A stretch of 19,715 bases of DNA from JACKJP01 sp050186955 (lineage in GTDB: Bacteria; Pseudomonadota; Alphaproteobacteria; Rhizobiales; Tepidamorphaceae): assembly GCA_050186955.1 (NCBI GenBank), contig JBFWXZ010000042.1, positions 1 through 19,715 of the forward strand, read 5' to 3'. Below are positions 7,188 through 13,918 of the stretch, piece after piece (the first letter of the stretch is position 1; each line of letters opens with the position of its first letter). Position numbers and translations under genes: made by a program. The notes under the pieces are model-generated. The model did not search any database. It was not told where the DNA came from and saw only the letters and a program-made list of their open reading frames with translations.

Positions 7188-7988
7188 GTGACCGCCAGTA
7201 TAAGAAAGGCCGCGCCGGAGGCTACCGCCGCCCGGCGCGGCCGCGCCGCACCGAAGCATGTGGCGATCGTCGGGCTTGGCCCGTCCTGCGCGGCCTTCTT
7301 CGAGCTGACGCGGCGCCTGGGGGGCGTCTCCGCCTATTGCGACGAGGTGTGGGGCATCAACGCCATCGGCGACGTGCTGCGCTGCGACCGCATCTTCCAC
7401 ATGGACGATCTCAAGGTGCAGGAGGCGCGCGCCAAGGCTCGTCCCGGTAGCAACATCGCGGCGATGGTGCGGTGGCTGAAGACGCATCCCGGCCCTGTCT
7501 ACACGTCACGCCCGAGACCCGGCTATCCGGGCCTGGTGGCGTTCCCGCTCGAAGACGTGCTCAACCGCCGGCATGACGGAAACGGGGGCGCCCCGTATTT
7601 CAATTCGACCACGGCCTATGCGGTGGCCTACGCCATCCACATCGGCGTCAGCCGGATCTCGCTGTTCGGGATCGACTACACGCTGCCGGACGCGCACAGC
7701 GCGGAAAAGGGGCGCGCCTGCGTGGAGTTCTGGCTCGGCATCGCCGCGGCGCGCGGCATCGAGATCACCGTCCCGGAGCAGTCGTCCCTGCTGGACGCCT
7801 GCGCCGCCGATGCCGAGCGGCTCTATGGCTACGACTGCGTCGACGTGGCGCTCTCCGACCGCGCGGACGGCGGCATAGCCGTCAGTTTCACCGAGAAGAG
7901 CGACGTGCCGGACGCCGCCGAGATCGAGCGCCGGTACGACCACAGCCGGCATCCGAACCGGCTGATCTCCAACGAGACGAAAGGATAG
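7188..7988 (+). CDS. Rossmann-like protein resembling DUF115/GT42 (sialyltransferase-like) fold, phage head cluster
   Basis: The 266-residue product has an early nucleotide-binding-type loop HVAIVGLGPSC (24-34), then EVWGINAI with Asn58, RIFHMDD (68-74), PYFNSTTAYAVAYAIHIGV (136-154) and ISLFGIDYT (157-165), then an alpha-helical part ending about 220 and a polar tail. The order GxGPS, Asn, Ser/Thr-x-x-Ala, then a hydrophobic strand ending GIDY recalls the DUF115 (MptE-like) and GT42 sialyltransferase families. This is pattern matching, not proof of activity. Similar proteins of unknown function occur in other phage head clusters. The GTG start follows the previous stop without a gap and lacks a good ribosome-binding site, so it is probably translated by coupling. 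A role in virion or host-surface sugar modification is possible but unproven. Confidence 0.55.
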   Translation: MTASIRKAAPEATAARRGRAAPKHVAIVGLGPSCAAFFELTRRLGGVSAYCDEVWGINAIGDVLRCDRIFHMDDLKVQEARAKARPGSNIAAMVRWLKTHPGPVYTSRPRPGYPGLVAFPLEDVLNRRHDGNGGAPYFNSTTAYAVAYAIHIGVSRISLFGIDYTLPDAHSAEKGRACVEFWLGIAAARGIEITVPEQSSLLDACAADAERLYGYDCVDVALSDRADGGIAVSFTEKSDVPDAAEIERRYDHSRHPNRLISNETKG

Positions 7989-7992
7989 ATCG

Positions 7993-8175
7993 ATGAAGGC
8001 CAAGGTGACCAAGGAATTCCACGGCGTGCCCGACAAGCAGGTGCACCCGGTCGCGTTCAAGGAAGGCGACGAGGTGAACGGGGATCTCGCCGCGACCGCC
8101 GTCAACAACGGTTGGGCAAAGAAGATTGATGAAAAGCCCGCCGCCGCCGAGAAGCCGGCGAAGGAGAAGAAGTAG
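7993..8175 (+). CDS. Small basic-tailed phage head protein, function unknown
   Basis: The 60-residue product has a short beta-type core with VHPVAFKEGDEV (17-28), GDLAATAVNNGWAKK (30-44) and a Lys/Ala/Glu-rich tail ending AKEKK. I do not know a function. Its pattern (Phe-His, Pro, Phe, acidic residue, Ala-x-x-Ala-x-x-x-Gly-x-Ala) recurs in the product of 9211-9399, so the two may be paralogues. A GAAAGGA ribosome-binding site precedes the ATG by about eight bases. It sits four bases after the previous gene and just before the connector gene, which suggests a minor head or neck component. Confidence 0.6.
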   Translation: MKAKVTKEFHGVPDKQVHPVAFKEGDEVNGDLAATAVNNGWAKKIDEKPAAAEKPAKEKK

Positions 8176-8179
8176 AGCC

Positions 8180-8767
8180 ATGCTGCGGCCCGTGCTTACC
8201 GTCGCACCGGCCGAGCCGGCCGTTTCGATGGACGAGATCAAGACGTACCTCGCCATTGAGCACGGGGATGACGACGCCATGCTGGCGGCCCTGCGAGATG
8301 CGGCTGTCGCGCACTACGATGGTTGGACAGGCGTTCTCGGCCGCTGTCTGGTGACTCAGACCTGGCGCGTCGATCTTTGCGACTGGCCTGGCTCTGGCTG
8401 CATCCGATTGCCCTTTCCGGACGTAACCGCGGCAACGGTCTCGTATTTCGACGAGGCGAATGTTGAGCAGACGGTCAGCTCTTCGTTCTATGAACTCCTC
8501 GAAGACGCGCGCGGCGCGTTTGTCCGGTTTCTCAACGAGTTCACCTCGCCGGGGGTTTACGATGATCGCTCGGATGCCGTGCGGGTGACATTGGTTGCAG
8601 GCTATGGCGACGCCGCTGAGGTGCCTGAGCCGGTAAAGCTCGCGATCAAGATGCGTGCGGGTTGGCGATACCGGAATCGCGATGGCCTTGCCTCAAGCGA
8701 CGCAGCCGAGGGTATCGACCGCGCCGCCGACAGCGCCGCCGCTCCCTACAAGCGTCGCCGGATTTGA
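8180..8767 (+). CDS. Head-tail connector protein, HK97 gp6-like (phiE125 gp8 type)
   Basis: The 195-residue product begins with SMDEIKTYLAIEHGDDDAML, the opening helix-loop-helix characteristic of gp6-like connectors, followed by AVAHYDGWTGVLGRCLVTQTW. The middle contains a beta-rich insert with FPDVTAATVSYFDEANVEQ, then DAVRVTLVAGYGDAAEVPEPVKLAIKMRAGWRYRNRDG at the end of the fold. This combination is typical of the longer phiE125 gp8 type, whose members form a ring below the portal. The frame is open from 8126, but the ATG at 8180 starts where homology-like sequence begins and avoids overlapping the previous gene. Third codon positions are less GC-biased than in the genes to the left. Confidence 0.85.
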   Translation: MLRPVLTVAPAEPAVSMDEIKTYLAIEHGDDDAMLAALRDAAVAHYDGWTGVLGRCLVTQTWRVDLCDWPGSGCIRLPFPDVTAATVSYFDEANVEQTVSSSFYELLEDARGAFVRFLNEFTSPGVYDDRSDAVRVTLVAGYGDAAEVPEPVKLAIKMRAGWRYRNRDGLASSDAAEGIDRAADSAAAPYKRRRI

Positions 8768-8797
8768 TGAGAATCCTACTCGAAAGGAGAACCAACC

Positions 8798-9208
8798 ATG
8801 ACTGACATCAGCATCACTGCGGCCAATGTCGTGAAGGGCGCGAACGCCGTCACCGAGTCCGGTATCGCCGGCGCGACGATCACCGCCGGGCAGGCGGTCT
8901 ATCTCGACTCCGCCACCGGCAAATACAAGCTCGCCGACAGCAACGACGCCACGGCGGCGGTTCGCCAGCCCCGGGGTATCGCGCTCAACGGCGCTTCGGA
9001 CGGTCAGCCTCTCACGATCCAGAAATCCGGCGACATCACCATCGGCGCGACGCTGACCGCCGGCGTGGCCTACTATCTTTCCGACACGGCCGGCGGCATC
9101 TGCCCGGTCGCCGATGTCGGCTCCGGCGAATATGCCTGCATCATCGGCATCGCCGAATCCACCAGCGTGCTGCACATCGCGATCAGCTATTCGGGCGTGG
9201 CGCTGTAG
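8798..9208 (+). CDS. Capsid cement/decoration-like protein (DUF2190-like)
   Basis: The 136-residue product is beta-rich with repeated small-residue strands: AGATITAGQAVYLDSATGKY (24-43), KLADSNDATAAVRQPRGIAL, GQPLTIQKSGDITIGATLT and GVAYYLSDTAGGICPVADVG. These segments match the general pattern of DUF2190-like phage proteins, some of which trimerise on the outside of capsids as cement proteins. No signal peptide or membrane segment is seen. An AAGGAG ribosome-binding site (8784-8789) eight bases before the ATG suggests strong translation, as expected for an abundant virion protein. It lies between connector genes, apart from the capsid gene. Confidence 0.65.
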   Translation: MTDISITAANVVKGANAVTESGIAGATITAGQAVYLDSATGKYKLADSNDATAAVRQPRGIALNGASDGQPLTIQKSGDITIGATLTAGVAYYLSDTAGGICPVADVGSGEYACIIGIAESTSVLHIAISYSGVAL

Positions 9209-9210
9209 CG

Positions 9211-9399
9211 ATGCCCTGGGTCGAGTTCACCGGCACGTTTCACTGGCATTTCCCGGAGTATGGCGGGCGGGTCACGCAGAGGTTCGAGCCGTCCGCTCCG
9301 GTGCTGGTGAAGAAGGACATTGCCGAGGCCGCGATAGCGGCCGGCAAGGCCAAGGCATCCAAACGCCCGAAAGGCGCGCCAGATGGTGAAGCGGACTGA
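9211..9399 (+). CDS. Small phage head protein, function unknown
   Basis: The 62-residue product starts MPWVEFTGTFHWHFPEYGG, continues with a basic strand (RVTQRFEPSAPVLVKKD) and IAEAAIAAGKAKASK, and ends in a charged, probably disordered tail. It shares a faint pattern with the product of 7993-8175. I know no function; such small genes are common between connector genes of HK97-like phages. The ATG follows the previous stop after two bases, and the 3' end overlaps the head-tail adaptor gene by 17 bases, which favours a real, coupled gene. Confidence 0.6.
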   Translation: MPWVEFTGTFHWHFPEYGGRVTQRFEPSAPVLVKKDIAEAAIAAGKAKASKRPKGAPDGEAD

Positions 9400-9754
9400 G
9401 CAGATCGGGGCCGGTGATCTGCGGTGGCTGGTCAGCCTGCAACGCCGCATCGACGTTTCGGACGGCTACGGCAATCACAAGGGCGAATGGTCGAGCCAGT
9501 TCAGGCGAAGGGCCTATATCGGCCCGATGCGCGGCGGCGAAAGCGTCATTGCCGGTCGCCTCGAAGGCACGGCGCCGACGATCATCGTCGTTCGATATTC
9601 TTCGGAGACGAAAGCCATCACGAGCGACTGGCGGGTTGTCGAATTGCTGCCGGACGGCACTGAGGGGCCGGCCTACGCGATCCGGCAGGCCGAGGACATG
9701 GAGCGCGAGCGGCAGTGGATCACGCTGCTCTGCGAGCGCGGCGTTGCTGCCTGA
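9383..9754 (+). CDS. Phage head-tail adaptor (SPP1 gp16/HK97 gp7-like)
   Basis: The 123-residue product fits the Phage_H_T_join family: LRWLVSLQRRIDVSDGYGNHK (13-33) at the first strand, EWSSQFRRRAYIGPMRGGES, a middle strand pair with TIIVVRYSSETKAITSDWRV (65-84) and a C-terminal AIRQAEDMERERQWITLLCERG. These proteins sit between the connector ring and the tail and seal the filled capsid. The start overlaps the previous gene. Its stop overlaps the next ATG by one base (TGATG), consistent with coupled translation. Confidence 0.85.
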   Translation: MVKRTEQIGAGDLRWLVSLQRRIDVSDGYGNHKGEWSSQFRRRAYIGPMRGGESVIAGRLEGTAPTIIVVRYSSETKAITSDWRVVELLPDGTEGPAYAIRQAEDMERERQWITLLCERGVAA

Positions 9755-10170
9755 TGGCGAAGGTTCAAGGCCTTGACCGGCTCCGCGCCAAGCTGAAGGC
9801 GCTTCCCGAAGCAGCCAAGGTGGGCATCCGGGTGGCAATGGAGCAGGGCGCGACAGAGATCGTCGATCTTGCCAGATCGCTTTGCCCGGTCGATCGCGGC
9901 GATCTTCGAGACAGCATCGGCTGGACGTGGGGCGACGCGCCGAGGGGCGCGATGGTGCTGGCGCAGGGTGGCGAGGGTGACCTGCGCGTCACCGTCTATG
10001 CCGGCAATGATGAAGCATATTACGCCCGGTGGGTCGAGTTCGGCACGCAGAAGATGGCAGCACAACCATTCTTCTTCCCGGCCTACAGGGCGCTCCGTAA
10101 GCGCGTGAAAGGCCGGATCAGCAGGGCGACCACCAAGGCGGCCAAGAAGGTAGCGGCGGGCGGCAAATGA
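9754..10170 (+). CDS. HK97 gp10-like head-tail joining / tail completion protein
   Basis: The 138-residue product shows the HK97 gp10 family layout: an N-terminal helix GLDRLRAKLKALPEAAK, a second helix VAMEQGATEIVDLARSLCPVDRGDLRDSI (about 29-57), and the C-terminal YYARWVEFGTQKMAAQPFFFPAYRAL (about 89-114), where ARWVEFGT and QPFFFPA are hallmark segments, followed by a basic Lys/Arg-rich tail. The upstream frame is open to 9715, but the ATG at 9754 starts the family-like sequence. It overlaps the next gene by four bases (ATGA). Confidence 0.88.
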   Translation: MAKVQGLDRLRAKLKALPEAAKVGIRVAMEQGATEIVDLARSLCPVDRGDLRDSIGWTWGDAPRGAMVLAQGGEGDLRVTVYAGNDEAYYARWVEFGTQKMAAQPFFFPAYRALRKRVKGRISRATTKAAKKVAAGGK

Positions 10171-10559
10171 GCGATCCGGCACTGGCGCTTCAGGGGGCGA
10201 TCCATTCGGCTCTGGCCGGCGCTGGCGTGTGCGGTGGCCGGATCTATGACAGCGTTCCGGAAGAGCCGGAATTTCCATATGTCGCCATCGGAACCGGCGA
10301 TACCGTCAATGCCGATACGTCGTGCTTCGACTCCTCGGAAGTCAACGCAACCGTGCATGTCTGGTCGCGGGAAGTCGGGTGGCCGGAGGCGAAGGGCATA
10401 GCGGGGACGATCCGCGCCCTGCTGAATACCGAACTCGCGATTTCCGGGTTTCGCGTGGTGGTGGCCGAGCACGTCATCACGCGATGGATAGACGACCCTG
10501 ACGGGCTGACGCGGCACGCCGTGCTCGAATTTCGATACCTGACCGACCACGAACTCTAG
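10167..10559 (+). CDS. Tail terminator/completion protein, DUF3168 family
   Basis: The 130-residue product has ALALQGAIHSALAGAGVCGGRIYDSVPEEPEFPYVAIG near the N-terminus, where the RIYD..P....FPYV pattern is typical of DUF3168, followed by a strand NATVHVWSREVGWPEAKGIAG, a helix and a C-terminal beta strand (HAVLEFRYLTD). DUF3168 proteins are related to lambda gpU-type terminators, which cap the tail tube at the head-proximal end. The position between HK97 gp10-like and major tail protein genes fits this role. A terminator-like hairpin starts three bases after the stop. Confidence 0.88.
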   Translation: MSDPALALQGAIHSALAGAGVCGGRIYDSVPEEPEFPYVAIGTGDTVNADTSCFDSSEVNATVHVWSREVGWPEAKGIAGTIRALLNTELAISGFRVVVAEHVITRWIDDPDGLTRHAVLEFRYLTDHEL

Positions 10560-10562
10560 TCC

Positions 10563-10584
10563 GGCCCCGACTAGGGGCCTTTTT
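10563..10584 (+). terminator. Intrinsic-terminator-like hairpin between head-joining and tail genes
   Basis: A perfect 6-bp GC stem (GGCCCC at 10563-10568 with GGGGCC at 10574-10579, loop GACTA) is followed directly by five T residues (10580-10584). That is the classic intrinsic terminator layout, although stem and U-tract are short. It lies mid-operon, 17 bases before the major tail protein ATG, so it probably acts as a leaky attenuator or is overcome by antitermination in late transcription. No clear promoter follows it before 10602. Confidence 0.6.
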
Positions 10585-10601
10585 CATGAAAGGGCCTGAC
10601 A

Positions 10602-11036
10602 ATGGCAACTCCGAGCACCCTTGACGGGCAAAAGCTCTACATCAAAGTCGAGACCTCGGAAGGGTCCGGCGTCTTCAACCACCCGTGCCTCATCAATGCG
10701 GCGCGCGGGCTGGAACTCACCTCGCAGGGCAATGACGTCTATATCATCGACTGCGATGATCCGGACGCCCCCGCGATCCGCGAGCATCTGAAGACCGGCG
10801 TCGAGGCGTCGGTCACCGGTGAGGGGCAGTTGGACCTCGCCGCTCTGCCGGCATACACGGCATGGTGGAAAGCCGACCTCGCCAAGAGCGTGCAGGTCTG
10901 GTTCGGCACGATCGGCTACATCGAGATGAACATGAAACTGACCGCGTTCAGCACGCCTGCCGAGCGTGGCGACAAGGTGCAGTGCAGCCTCAGCCTCGTA
11001 TCGCACGGCGCCATCGGCGACTACACGGTCGTCTGA
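10602..11036 (+). CDS. Major tail (tube) protein
   Basis: The 144-residue product has the beginning typical of small siphovirus tube proteins: MATPSTLDGQKLYIKVETSEGSG, then a strand region with INAARGLELTSQGNDVYIIDCDDPDAPAI (about 31-59), KTGVEASVTGEGQLDL, WKADLAKSVQVWFGTIGYIEMN, and a C-terminal beta hairpin FSTPAERGDKVQCSLSLVSHGAIGD. Hexamers of such proteins stack to form the non-contractile tail tube. A GAAAGGG ribosome-binding site seven bases before the ATG supports strong translation. It sits between the tail terminator and chaperone genes, as in lambda V. Confidence 0.88.
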   Translation: MATPSTLDGQKLYIKVETSEGSGVFNHPCLINAARGLELTSQGNDVYIIDCDDPDAPAIREHLKTGVEASVTGEGQLDLAALPAYTAWWKADLAKSVQVWFGTIGYIEMNMKLTAFSTPAERGDKVQCSLSLVSHGAIGDYTVV

Positions 11037-11038
11037 CC

Positions 11039-11440
11039 ATGACTGCCGATGAAGCCACGGTCGAAATCACCTGGGGCGGCGATGAGCGGGCTTTCCGCTT
11101 GGGTATCGCGGAACTCATCGCCCTTCAGGATAAGCGGGATTCCGGCCCGACCGAAATCCTTGAGCGCCTTTTCCAGAACCGCTGGCGCGTCGAGGACTTG
11201 CAGGAGATCGTCCGTCTCGGGCTGATCGGCGCGAAGATCGAGGGCCGCAAGGCCCGCGAGCTTGTCGAACAGCATGTGACGGAGGGCAGGCTGCTGGAAA
11301 GCGTGCTGGTGGCTCAGGCCATCCTCGCTGCCGCTGTGCAGGGCAGGCCGGGCGATCCCGTGGGAAAAGCAGGGGCGGACGCGGAAAACCCGGAGACGGC
11401 CGTCTCTCCGCAACCGCCCTCTACGGATCGGGTGCAGTAA
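11039..11440 (+). CDS. Tail assembly chaperone (lambda G-like, GTA gp10/gp11-type)
   Basis: The 133-residue product has a beta-type start VEITWGGDERAFRLGIAELIALQ (8-30), a central helical part (EILERLFQNRWRVEDLQEIVRLGLIGA, 39-65) and helix 68-100, then a Pro/Ala/Asp-rich tail. This arrangement fits GTA-gp10-like tail proteins, which act between tube and tape measure and behave as tail assembly chaperones. A heptamer G GGA AAA in the zero frame at codons 109-110 can shift ribosomes by -1 into the downstream 50-aa frame (see 11362-11368). The stop overlaps the next ATG by one base (TAATG). The upstream frame is open, but ATG 11039 is two bases after the tube gene and begins the family-like sequence. 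Confidence 0.82.
   Translation: MTADEATVEITWGGDERAFRLGIAELIALQDKRDSGPTEILERLFQNRWRVEDLQEIVRLGLIGAKIEGRKARELVEQHVTEGRLLESVLVAQAILAAAVQGRPGDPVGKAGADAENPETAVSPQPPSTDRVQ
11362..11368 (+). promoter_or_regulatory. Candidate -1 programmed ribosomal frameshift site
   Basis: GGGAAAA reads G GGA AAA in the frame of the tail chaperone gene, the X XXY YYZ pattern of -1 slippery heptamers and nearly the GGGAAAG of lambda G/GT. After slippage the -1 frame is open from 11368 through 11589, passes 24 codons and joins the 50-aa ORF in frame, giving a 184-residue fusion. Downstream, GCGGA (11375-11379 or 11381-11385) can pair with TCCGC (11407-11411) around an inner stem GAGAC/GTCTC (11393-11397 with 11402-11406), a possible stimulatory structure. 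Confidence 0.6.
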
Positions 11441-11592
11441 TGGGCTTCACCCCGGCGGAAGTCGGGGCGATGAGCCTCTACCAGTTCGCGGCTTGCGTTG
11501 ACGGGTGGAACCGCTCGCAGGGCGGCGAAACCACGGAAGCCCCTTCTATCGAAGAATTCGAGGCTGCAAAGCGCGCCCACGGAGACGCCTGA
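11440..11592 (+). CDS. Small tail assembly chaperone domain (lambda T-like), 50 aa
   Basis: The ATG at 11440 opens a 50-codon frame with MGFTPAEVGAMSLYQFAACV (1-20), DGWNRSQGGE, and an acidic-to-basic tail (SIEEFEAAKRAHGDA). The MSLYQFAACVDGW core is like the small tail chaperone domain found between chaperone and tape measure genes in alphaproteobacterial phages and gene transfer agents. It can be made by re-initiation at the TAATG overlap or as the C-terminal part of a -1 frameshift fusion with the preceding gene. The tape measure gene follows after 11 bases. Confidence 0.75.
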   Translation: MGFTPAEVGAMSLYQFAACVDGWNRSQGGETTEAPSIEEFEAAKRAHGDA

Positions 11593-11603
11593 AAGGATGA
11601 CGC

Positions 11604-13562
11604 ATGGCTGAAGTTACCGACCTCCAGCGCCTCATCGTCAGCTTTGAGGCGAACATCAAGAAATACGAAAGGGAACTGAACAAGGCCAACGGCGTGGCGC
11701 AGCGCCGCGCGGCTCAGATCAACTCGACCTTCGGTCGGATGAACCGGCAGCTTGAAGCGCAGTTTGCCGGGCTGGGCCGCGGCCTTGTGGCGGCCTTTGC
11801 CGGCGCTGCCGCGATCCGGGGCGCGCAGCAGATCGTCGACGCCGCCATTCGCATCGAGAACGCGCTTAAGGTCGCCGGTCTGTCTGGCGATGAACTCACC
11901 AAGGTCTATGACCGGCTTTTCGCGTCGGCTCAGCGAAACGCCGCGCCCATCGAAAGCCTTGTCGAACTCTACAGCCGCGCCGCGCTTGTCCAGAACGAAC
12001 TGAATGTTTCGACGGAAGAACTGCTGCGGTTTACCGACCGCGTCGCGGTTGCGCTTCGTGTATCTGGAAAGTCTGCATCCGAGGCGAGCGGCGCGCTTCT
12101 CCAGCTTTCGCAGGCTCTCGGCTCTGGCGTGGTCCGCGCGGAGGAATTCAACTCCATTCTTGAGGGCGCGCTGCCTATCGCTCAAGCGGCGGCAGCCGGG
12201 CTGGAGGAAGCGGGCGGGTCTGTCGCTAAACTCCGCAAACTCGTCATTGACGGCAAGGTGTCGTCGGAGGCTTTTTTCCGCGCGTTCGAGGCGGGGGCAT
12301 CGGTTCTCGACCAGAAGGTTGCCAACGCCGAACTGACCCTAAGCCAGAGTTTCATCCGGCTTCAGAACGTCCTTGTCGACGCCGCCAGCAAGATAGACCG
12401 CGTTAGCGGCGTGAGCGGCGAACTCGTCAAGATCATGACGCGGCTCTCGGCTCTCGTTCAACTGCTCGGCGACAATGCCACGACGCTCGGAGCGTTCTTC
12501 GAGAAACTCGCCAACTACGGCGAGCGGGCAATCCCCGGCCTTACCACCGTCAAGATGCTGCTGGAGCAGATCGGCAAGCTTCTGGACGCTGATCCGAAAG
12601 CAGCCGCGACCGCCGCTCTCGGCGAGGCGCTTGCCGGGCGCAACGGTGGCGCCGGAAACACGGTGGCGGGCGTCGCTACGAACTCGCGGATCGATCAGGC
12701 TTTCAGCCAGTTTTCGCGCAAGCCCGTCACCCTGTCCGACTATCCCGTCACTGGCGGCAAGGCGGGCCGCGAGAACTCTTTCGAGCGCGAAATCCGCCAG
12801 ATGCAGGAGCGCACCAAGTATCTGGACCTGGAGCGCGAACTGGTAGCAGCGACCAACTTGGAGCGCGACAAGGCGCTTGCCACGCAGGAGCTTGAGAACG
12901 CAGCCCTTCAGGCGAAAATCCCGCTCAACGAAACCATCCGCCAGCAGATCGAGCAGACGGCGGAAGCCTACGCGATGGCCGCCGAGAAGGCGCGCGAGGC
13001 GACCGACAAGCAACAGGCCATCATCGAACTCCAGCAGGAGTTCGGGAACATGGCCGCGTCCAGCATCAAGGGCCTGATCGACGGCACCAAGTCCCTGAAC
13101 GACGTTCTGCAGGACGTTCTCTCGACGCTGGCCGATCTATTCATCCAGTCGGCTTTGCTCGGGCAGGGGCCGCTTGCCAGCCTGTTCGGAACGGGCGCAA
13201 AGGGCGGTGGCGTAGGCGGCATCATCGGGGCGCTGTTCGGCGGCGGCAGGGCCTCCGGCGGGCCTGTGTCGGGCAACCGCGCCTATGTCGTCGGGGAGCG
13301 CGGCCCGGAACTGTTCTATCCCGGTCGCAGCGGCACCATCACGCCGAACAAGGCCATCAGCGGGGGCGTGGGCGGAACGGTGGTCAACGTCATCAACAAT
13401 GCCTCAGGCGTTCAGGCGACGCAGAACAAGCGCCGTGGACCTGACGGTCGCGACATCGTGGAAATCGTCGTCGCGGAAGTCGGCAGGAAGATCGGCGAAG
13501 GCGGATACGACAAGCAGCTTGATGGCCGCTATGGCGTGGCACCGAGGCGGGTAGCGCGATGA
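11604..13562 (+). CDS. Tape measure protein
   Basis: The 652-residue product sets tail length and carries the DNA-ejection machinery inside the tube. The N-terminus (about 5-50) is a coiled-coil-like helix; residues 55-265 match the tape measure domain, with AAIRGAQQIVDAAIRIENALKVAG and LSQALGSGVVRAEEFNSILEGALPIAQAAAAGL. A second coiled-coil region spans roughly 390-480. The C-terminus has the common GGRASGGPVSGNRAYVVGERGPELFYPG segment (about 548-575). Using the usual 0.15 nm per residue, 652 residues predict a tail near 98 nm, an inference. An AAGGA site (11593-11597) precedes the ATG by six bases. The stop overlaps the next start (ATGA). Confidence 0.92.
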   Translation: MAEVTDLQRLIVSFEANIKKYERELNKANGVAQRRAAQINSTFGRMNRQLEAQFAGLGRGLVAAFAGAAAIRGAQQIVDAAIRIENALKVAGLSGDELTKVYDRLFASAQRNAAPIESLVELYSRAALVQNELNVSTEELLRFTDRVAVALRVSGKSASEASGALLQLSQALGSGVVRAEEFNSILEGALPIAQAAAAGLEEAGGSVAKLRKLVIDGKVSSEAFFRAFEAGASVLDQKVANAELTLSQSFIRLQNVLVDAASKIDRVSGVSGELVKIMTRLSALVQLLGDNATTLGAFFEKLANYGERAIPGLTTVKMLLEQIGKLLDADPKAAATAALGEALAGRNGGAGNTVAGVATNSRIDQAFSQFSRKPVTLSDYPVTGGKAGRENSFEREIRQMQERTKYLDLERELVAATNLERDKALATQELENAALQAKIPLNETIRQQIEQTAEAYAMAAEKAREATDKQQAIIELQQEFGNMAASSIKGLIDGTKSLNDVLQDVLSTLADLFIQSALLGQGPLASLFGTGAKGGGVGGIIGALFGGGRASGGPVSGNRAYVVGERGPELFYPGRSGTITPNKAISGGVGGTVVNVINNASGVQATQNKRRGPDGRDIVEIVVAEVGRKIGEGGYDKQLDGRYGVAPRRVAR

Positions 13563-13918
13563 TCGTATGGCCATCCTCGTTGCCACAGTGTCCAATTGTC
13601 GGGACATGGCAGGAAAGCCCGCAGCCGAATGTTCTGGCTTTCCAGCCTGACGTGGGCAAGCCGATCACGCGCCGCAATTCGACGGCGAAGATCTGGCTGA
13701 CCTCATGCCGGTTTCTTCTGTCCAGCGAGCAGCGCAGGACATTTCTCGAATTCTTCGACTACGACTGCTTCGACGGAGCGCTGCCCTTCTACTGGAACCA
13801 CCCGGAGACCAAGGCGCAATACCGCTGGCAATTCGATCCTGAAAGCCCGCCGGTGTTCACGCCCTACACGATGGGCGTTTGGGAACTCGGGCTGTCGCTT
13901 GTGAGGCTGCGCGACTAG
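13559..13918 (+). CDS. Minor tail protein, lambda M-like
   Basis: The 119-residue product begins with MIVWPSSLPQCPIVGTWQE and contains TRRNSTAKIWLTSCRFLLSSEQRRTFLEFFDYD (about 38-70), ALPFYWNHPETKAQYRWQF and a terminal MGVWELGLSLVRLRD strand. The layout, an opening WP-SLP motif, an R-S/T-R-W type strand, then F...W.HP, resembles short minor tail proteins encoded between tape measure and DUF1833 genes, the place of lambda M. Exact family is uncertain. The ATG overlaps the tape measure stop by four bases and the next gene follows without a gap. Confidence 0.7.
   Translation: MIVWPSSLPQCPIVGTWQESPQPNVLAFQPDVGKPITRRNSTAKIWLTSCRFLLSSEQRRTFLEFFDYDCFDGALPFYWNHPETKAQYRWQFDPESPPVFTPYTMGVWELGLSLVRLRD

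Noticed and set aside
10586..10624. Twelve-codon leader ORF (ATG at 10586) upstream of the major tail gene
   Set aside because: Its only ribosome-binding context is the terminator T-tract, and the GAAAGGG inside it serves the tail gene; chance is the simpler explanation.
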